The notes below the pieces were generated by a model. That model worked only from the letters and a program-made list of their open reading frames with translations, did no database searches and was not told the origin of the DNA. This document shows positions 61,566-64,000 of a DNA stretch of 64,000 nt, piece after piece. The DNA lies in the NCBI RefSeq assembly GCF_934668725.1, contig NZ_CAKUOF010000003.1, positions 248,001 through 312,000 on the forward strand. The letters are read 5' to 3'. Source of the stretch: an uncultured Dysgonomonas sp. GTDB lineage: Bacteria; Bacteroidota; Bacteroidia; Bacteroidales; Dysgonomonadaceae. The stretch's first letter is position 1. Each line of letters begins with the position of its first letter. The position numbers were made by a program, and so were the translations under genes.

Positions 61566-62951
61566 CTACTTCGTAAGCAATTTTATAATTTCAATAATCT
61601 CTGCTCCTGCTATTTCGGCATCTTCCATAGTCGAAGCTTCCGAATAGATACGGATAATAGGTTCGGTATTTGATTTTCGTAGATGTACCCATTTATCAGG
61701 AAAGTCAATTTTCACCCCATCGATATCTGTTACATCATATGACGAAAATTTCTCTTTAACCGCTTTCAATATAGCGTCTACATCTATATCGGGAGTTAAC
61801 TCGATTTTTTGTTTTGCAATATAATACTCCGGATAAGTTGCGCGCAACTCACTTACGGTCTTCCTTTCGTGTGCCAAATGTGACAGAAATAGTGCAATAC
61901 CTACCAAAGAGTCGCGTCCATAATGACTGGCTGGATATATGACCCCTCCATTGCCTTCGCCTCCAATTACAGCATTGGTTGCTTTCATCTTTGTTGTCAC
62001 ATTCACTTCACCTACCGCAGCTGCATTATACTGCATACCATAGCGATTGGTCACATCACGTAATGCACGGCTCGAACTTAGATTCGAAACGGTATTGCCG
62101 GGGGTATGCTTCAATACATAATCGGCAACAGCCACCAATGTATATTCTTCTCCAAACATTTCGCCTTTCTCGTCAACAAGCGCCAAACGGTCAACATCCG
62201 GATCTACAACGATGCCGACATCCGCTTTTCCTGACTTCATCAAATCTGAAATTTCAGTCAGATTTTCGGCTAAAGGTTCGGGATTATGAGCAAAATTACC
62301 TGTAGGTTCACAGTTTAGTTCTACTATATGATTTACGCCTAATGCCTTAAGCAACTTAGGTACTACAATTCCTCCTACTGAATTTACACAATCTATTGCC
62401 ACCTTAAAATTGGCAGCTTTAATAGCGGCAACATCAACCAGTTTAAGGTCAAGCACTGCTTGGATATGTGCATCTGAATAATCTTTATTTGTTACTTTTC
62501 CCAAATTATCAACATCTGCGAAAATAAATTCTTCAGCCTCTGCTATACGAAGCACCTCCGCTCCTTCTTCTGCATTGAGAAACTCTCCGTCCTGATTCAG
62601 CAACTTCAAAGCATTCCACTGACGAGGGTTATGACTTGCTGTAAGAATAATTCCTCCGCAAGCACCTTCCATAGCAGTAGCCAATTCGGTTGTAGGCGTT
62701 GTTGCCAACCCTATATTTACAACGTCAAAACCTATTCCCATAAGAGTTCCGACTACAACCTGCTCCATCATGGCTCCGGAAATACGGGCATCACGTCCAA
62801 CTACTATTTTATTACTTTTAGAAGTTGCATTTTTCTTAATAAAGGTTGCATAAGCCGAAACAAATTTAACAGCATCAAGTGGATTGAGTCCTTCACCCGC
62901 AAGTCCACCGATAGTACCTCTGATACCTGAGATTGATTTTATTAATGCCAT
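61566..62951 (-). CDS. glmM: Phosphoglucosamine mutase
   Basis: 461 residues, alpha-phosphohexomutase. SGIRGTIGG near residue 8, the phosphoserine loop TASHNPRQWNALK near 104, metal loop DPDVDRLALVDE near 248, sugar loop GGEGNGGVI near 330 and phosphate loop RKSNTEPIIRIYSEA near 430. GlmM converts glucosamine 6-phosphate to glucosamine 1-phosphate for UDP-GlcNAc. The GlmM call rests on the family subtype; phosphomannomutase activity is an alternative. Confidence 0.88.
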   Translation of the reverse strand: MALIKSISGIRGTIGGLAGEGLNPLDAVKFVSAYATFIKKNATSKSNKIVVGRDARISGAMMEQVVVGTLMGIGFDVVNIGLATTPTTELATAMEGACGGIILTASHNPRQWNALKLLNQDGEFLNAEEGAEVLRIAEAEEFIFADVDNLGKVTNKDYSDAHIQAVLDLKLVDVAAIKAANFKVAIDCVNSVGGIVVPKLLKALGVNHIVELNCEPTGNFAHNPEPLAENLTEISDLMKSGKADVGIVVDPDVDRLALVDEKGEMFGEEYTLVAVADYVLKHTPGNTVSNLSSSRALRDVTNRYGMQYNAAAVGEVNVTTKMKATNAVIGGEGNGGVIYPASHYGRDSLVGIALFLSHLAHERKTVSELRATYPEYYIAKQKIELTPDIDVDAILKAVKEKFSSYDVTDIDGVKIDFPDKWVHLRKSNTEPIIRIYSEASTMEDAEIAGAEIIEIIKLLTK

Positions 62952-62973
62952 AGTATAAATACATTATAGATTA

Positions 62974-63555
62974 TTAGTTAATAATTCGTGTATATTGCAA
63001 TTGGGTATAATACATAGCTTTAAATGCAGCCAATTGAAAATTAGAGCCACTTGCAAAAGGAACGATTAATCTTACCCTTGCATTTTCGCCCACATATTGT
63101 AAAGGAGCAGTTATCCCTGTAGATAAATAATAATAATCAAAACTACCGACATTAGAATTACTGTAAGTGGCTGTTATACCATAAGTAAAAGAGATGGGTT
63201 GCGATCCAGGCAGATTATTAGTTGTCGTATCTGACTCATTTGTAGGGAGTGTCATTGCTCCATCAAATCTCACATTCACTTCCGAACGTTTCGAAACACT
63301 AGCTCTATTTCCATTACCCGAATCAATTACGTTTATATAGACACCTGTTAAGGGATCTCTAAAGTATTCATTTTCTTCAAAAACGCCACTGGCAGGGTAT
63401 TGATTCAAAACAACAATATTATGTTCATTGATAAAACGGCTAATATTTTTGCGCTCATTCTTCAATTTGTCTGCATATGTTTCACTACTGCTACATGCAG
63501 CAAAGGCAACGCACAAACCGATAATAAAACAAATCAGTCCTAATACTTTTCTCAT
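62974..63555 (-). CDS. DUF4827 lipoprotein
   Basis: 193 residues. Lipoprotein signal ending CVAFAAC (Cys21) then SSSETYADKLKNERKNISRFINEHNIVVLNQYPASGVFEENEYFRDPLTGVYINVID, the start of DUF4827, which has an FKBP-like beta/alpha layout. Ends with RLIVPFASGSNFQLAAFKAMYYTQLQYTRIIN. Function unknown; possibly a periplasmic or outer membrane prolyl isomerase-like protein. The start overlaps the stop of the DHH gene by four bases. Confidence 0.8.
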   Translation of the reverse strand: MRKVLGLICFIIGLCVAFAACSSSETYADKLKNERKNISRFINEHNIVVLNQYPASGVFEENEYFRDPLTGVYINVIDSGNGNRASVSKRSEVNVRFDGAMTLPTNESDTTTNNLPGSQPISFTYGITATYSNSNVGSFDYYYLSTGITAPLQYVGENARVRLIVPFASGSNFQLAAFKAMYYTQLQYTRIIN

Positions 63556-64000
63556 TTTTTCTCCAGGTTATTTTTATTATTTATCAATAAATCAGCATAT
63601 TCGGGAAGGGTATTTTCAAAAAGAGCCATTGCCTCTGCTAATGAACCATAGAATTCACCACCCGAAGCATTCAGATGTCCTCCTCCATTAAAACATTGAG
63701 ACGAAAATGTATTACAAGGAAAATCGCCTTGCGAACGAAGTGATATTTTTATCATATCATCGTCTTCTCTCATAAATACGGCAAAGGTTACACCTCTTAT
63801 ATTTAATGGTAAATTAGCAAAGCCTTCGGTATCTCCTTTCTGAGAGTTGAATCTCTTCTGATCTTCATTATCTAACCAGATCAGGCTAGCTCCATACTCT
63901 TCATATATTTTCATACGTTCCGACAACATATGTCCCATCATACGATAACGGTCAGCCGTATAGCTATGGTATACTTTGGAGTATATATAATCTTTATCGA
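63552..64000 (-). CDS. DHH family phosphoesterase, NrnA-like (C-terminal part)
   Basis: The frame is open to the right edge; ~148 residues of the C-terminal end are visible, beginning KDYIYSKVYHSYTADRYRMMGHML. The DHHA1 part is present: GVTFAVFMREDDDMIKISLRSQGDFPCNTFSSQCFNGGGHLNASGGEF, with the GGGH nucleic-acid-binding motif. NrnA-type enzymes degrade nanoRNA and dephosphorylate pAp. The catalytic DHH half is outside the window. Confidence 0.88.
   Translation of the reverse strand, partial: DKDYIYSKVYHSYTADRYRMMGHMLSERMKIYEEYGASLIWLDNEDQKRFNSQKGDTEGFANLPLNIRGVTFAVFMREDDDMIKISLRSQGDFPCNTFSSQCFNGGGHLNASGGEFYGSLAEAMALFENTLPEYADLLINNKNNLEKK

Overview
The window looks like chromosomal DNA of a Bacteroidales bacterium, plausibly a Dysgonomonadaceae/Dysgonomonas-type organism (the genus is an inference). 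The signs are AT-rich DNA, three SusC-type TonB-dependent receptors (two with SusD partners), lipoprotein signals without Shine-Dalgarno sites, promoters with the Bacteroidetes -7 box TAnnTTTG, and a SecG / TPR protein / LptE / sigma54-activator gene order.

Layout. (1) 1-9236: a polysaccharide utilisation locus: GH105 (partial), DUF2264/GH154-like, SusC, SusD, GH43, and a BNR_4 protein of the GH145/PL42 type. This set fits removal of rhamnose-glucuronate caps and galactose side chains of arabinogalactan proteins. (2) 9494-14588: sugar-phosphate nucleotidyltransferase, a five-gene cluster around a YafY-type WYL regulator, and a MACPF lipoprotein. (3) 14730-17833: thiamine salvage operon thiM-thiE-tenA-thiD behind a TPP riboswitch and intrinsic terminator. 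(4) 18016-21057: GNAT gene, then an ECF sigma factor, a small zinc-site protein, a DUF417/RclC-like membrane protein and an MsrA-MsrB fusion lipoprotein, which together read as an oxidised-methionine or reactive-chlorine response operon.

(5) 21478-29776: the most unusual region, an RtcB RNA-repair island. It holds rtcB, two tandem RlaP-type nucleotidyltransferases, two small unknown genes, a 745-residue zinc-site protein (MXAN_6230/SCO0854-like) and a divergent WYL regulator. Between the genes lie three tRNA-like RNAs on the minus strand (23810-23931, 23939-24132, 28437-28638). Each has acceptor, D and T arms but a large insertion where the anticodon loop should close. The two next to rtcB sit in a 413-bp stretch with five copies of GGTCAA-N8-TACTYC. 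Three promoter/operator copies with identical internal spacing (TTTGATGWTACAAAG-N12-TRYGCA-N7-TGCGTA) precede rtcB, the double tRNA-like cassette and the single tRNA-like/RlaP operon. The WYL gene's own promoter overlaps one of these operators. The sequence therefore supports a single regulon that makes an RNA ligase, nucleotidyltransferases and its own tRNA-like RNAs.

(6) 30100-35400: a mobile island with two tyrosine recombinases, a RhuM-Doc/Fic fusion, a four-HTH excisionase-like protein with 10-bp iterons upstream, and a tRNA-end remnant. (7) 35595-43900: mnmE, a GH13 alpha-amylase, AraC regulator, aldo/keto reductase, GNAT, DUF218 protein and nucleoside phosphorylase. (8) 44463-56206: a secreted protein, an isolated SusC/SusD pair, rlmH, and a third TonB-dependent receptor with its surface lipoprotein. 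(9) 56406-64000: a housekeeping run with an rRNA methyltransferase, secG, a TPR-like protein, lptE, a sigma54 activator, an acyltransferase, glmM, a DUF4827 lipoprotein and a partial DHH phosphoesterase.
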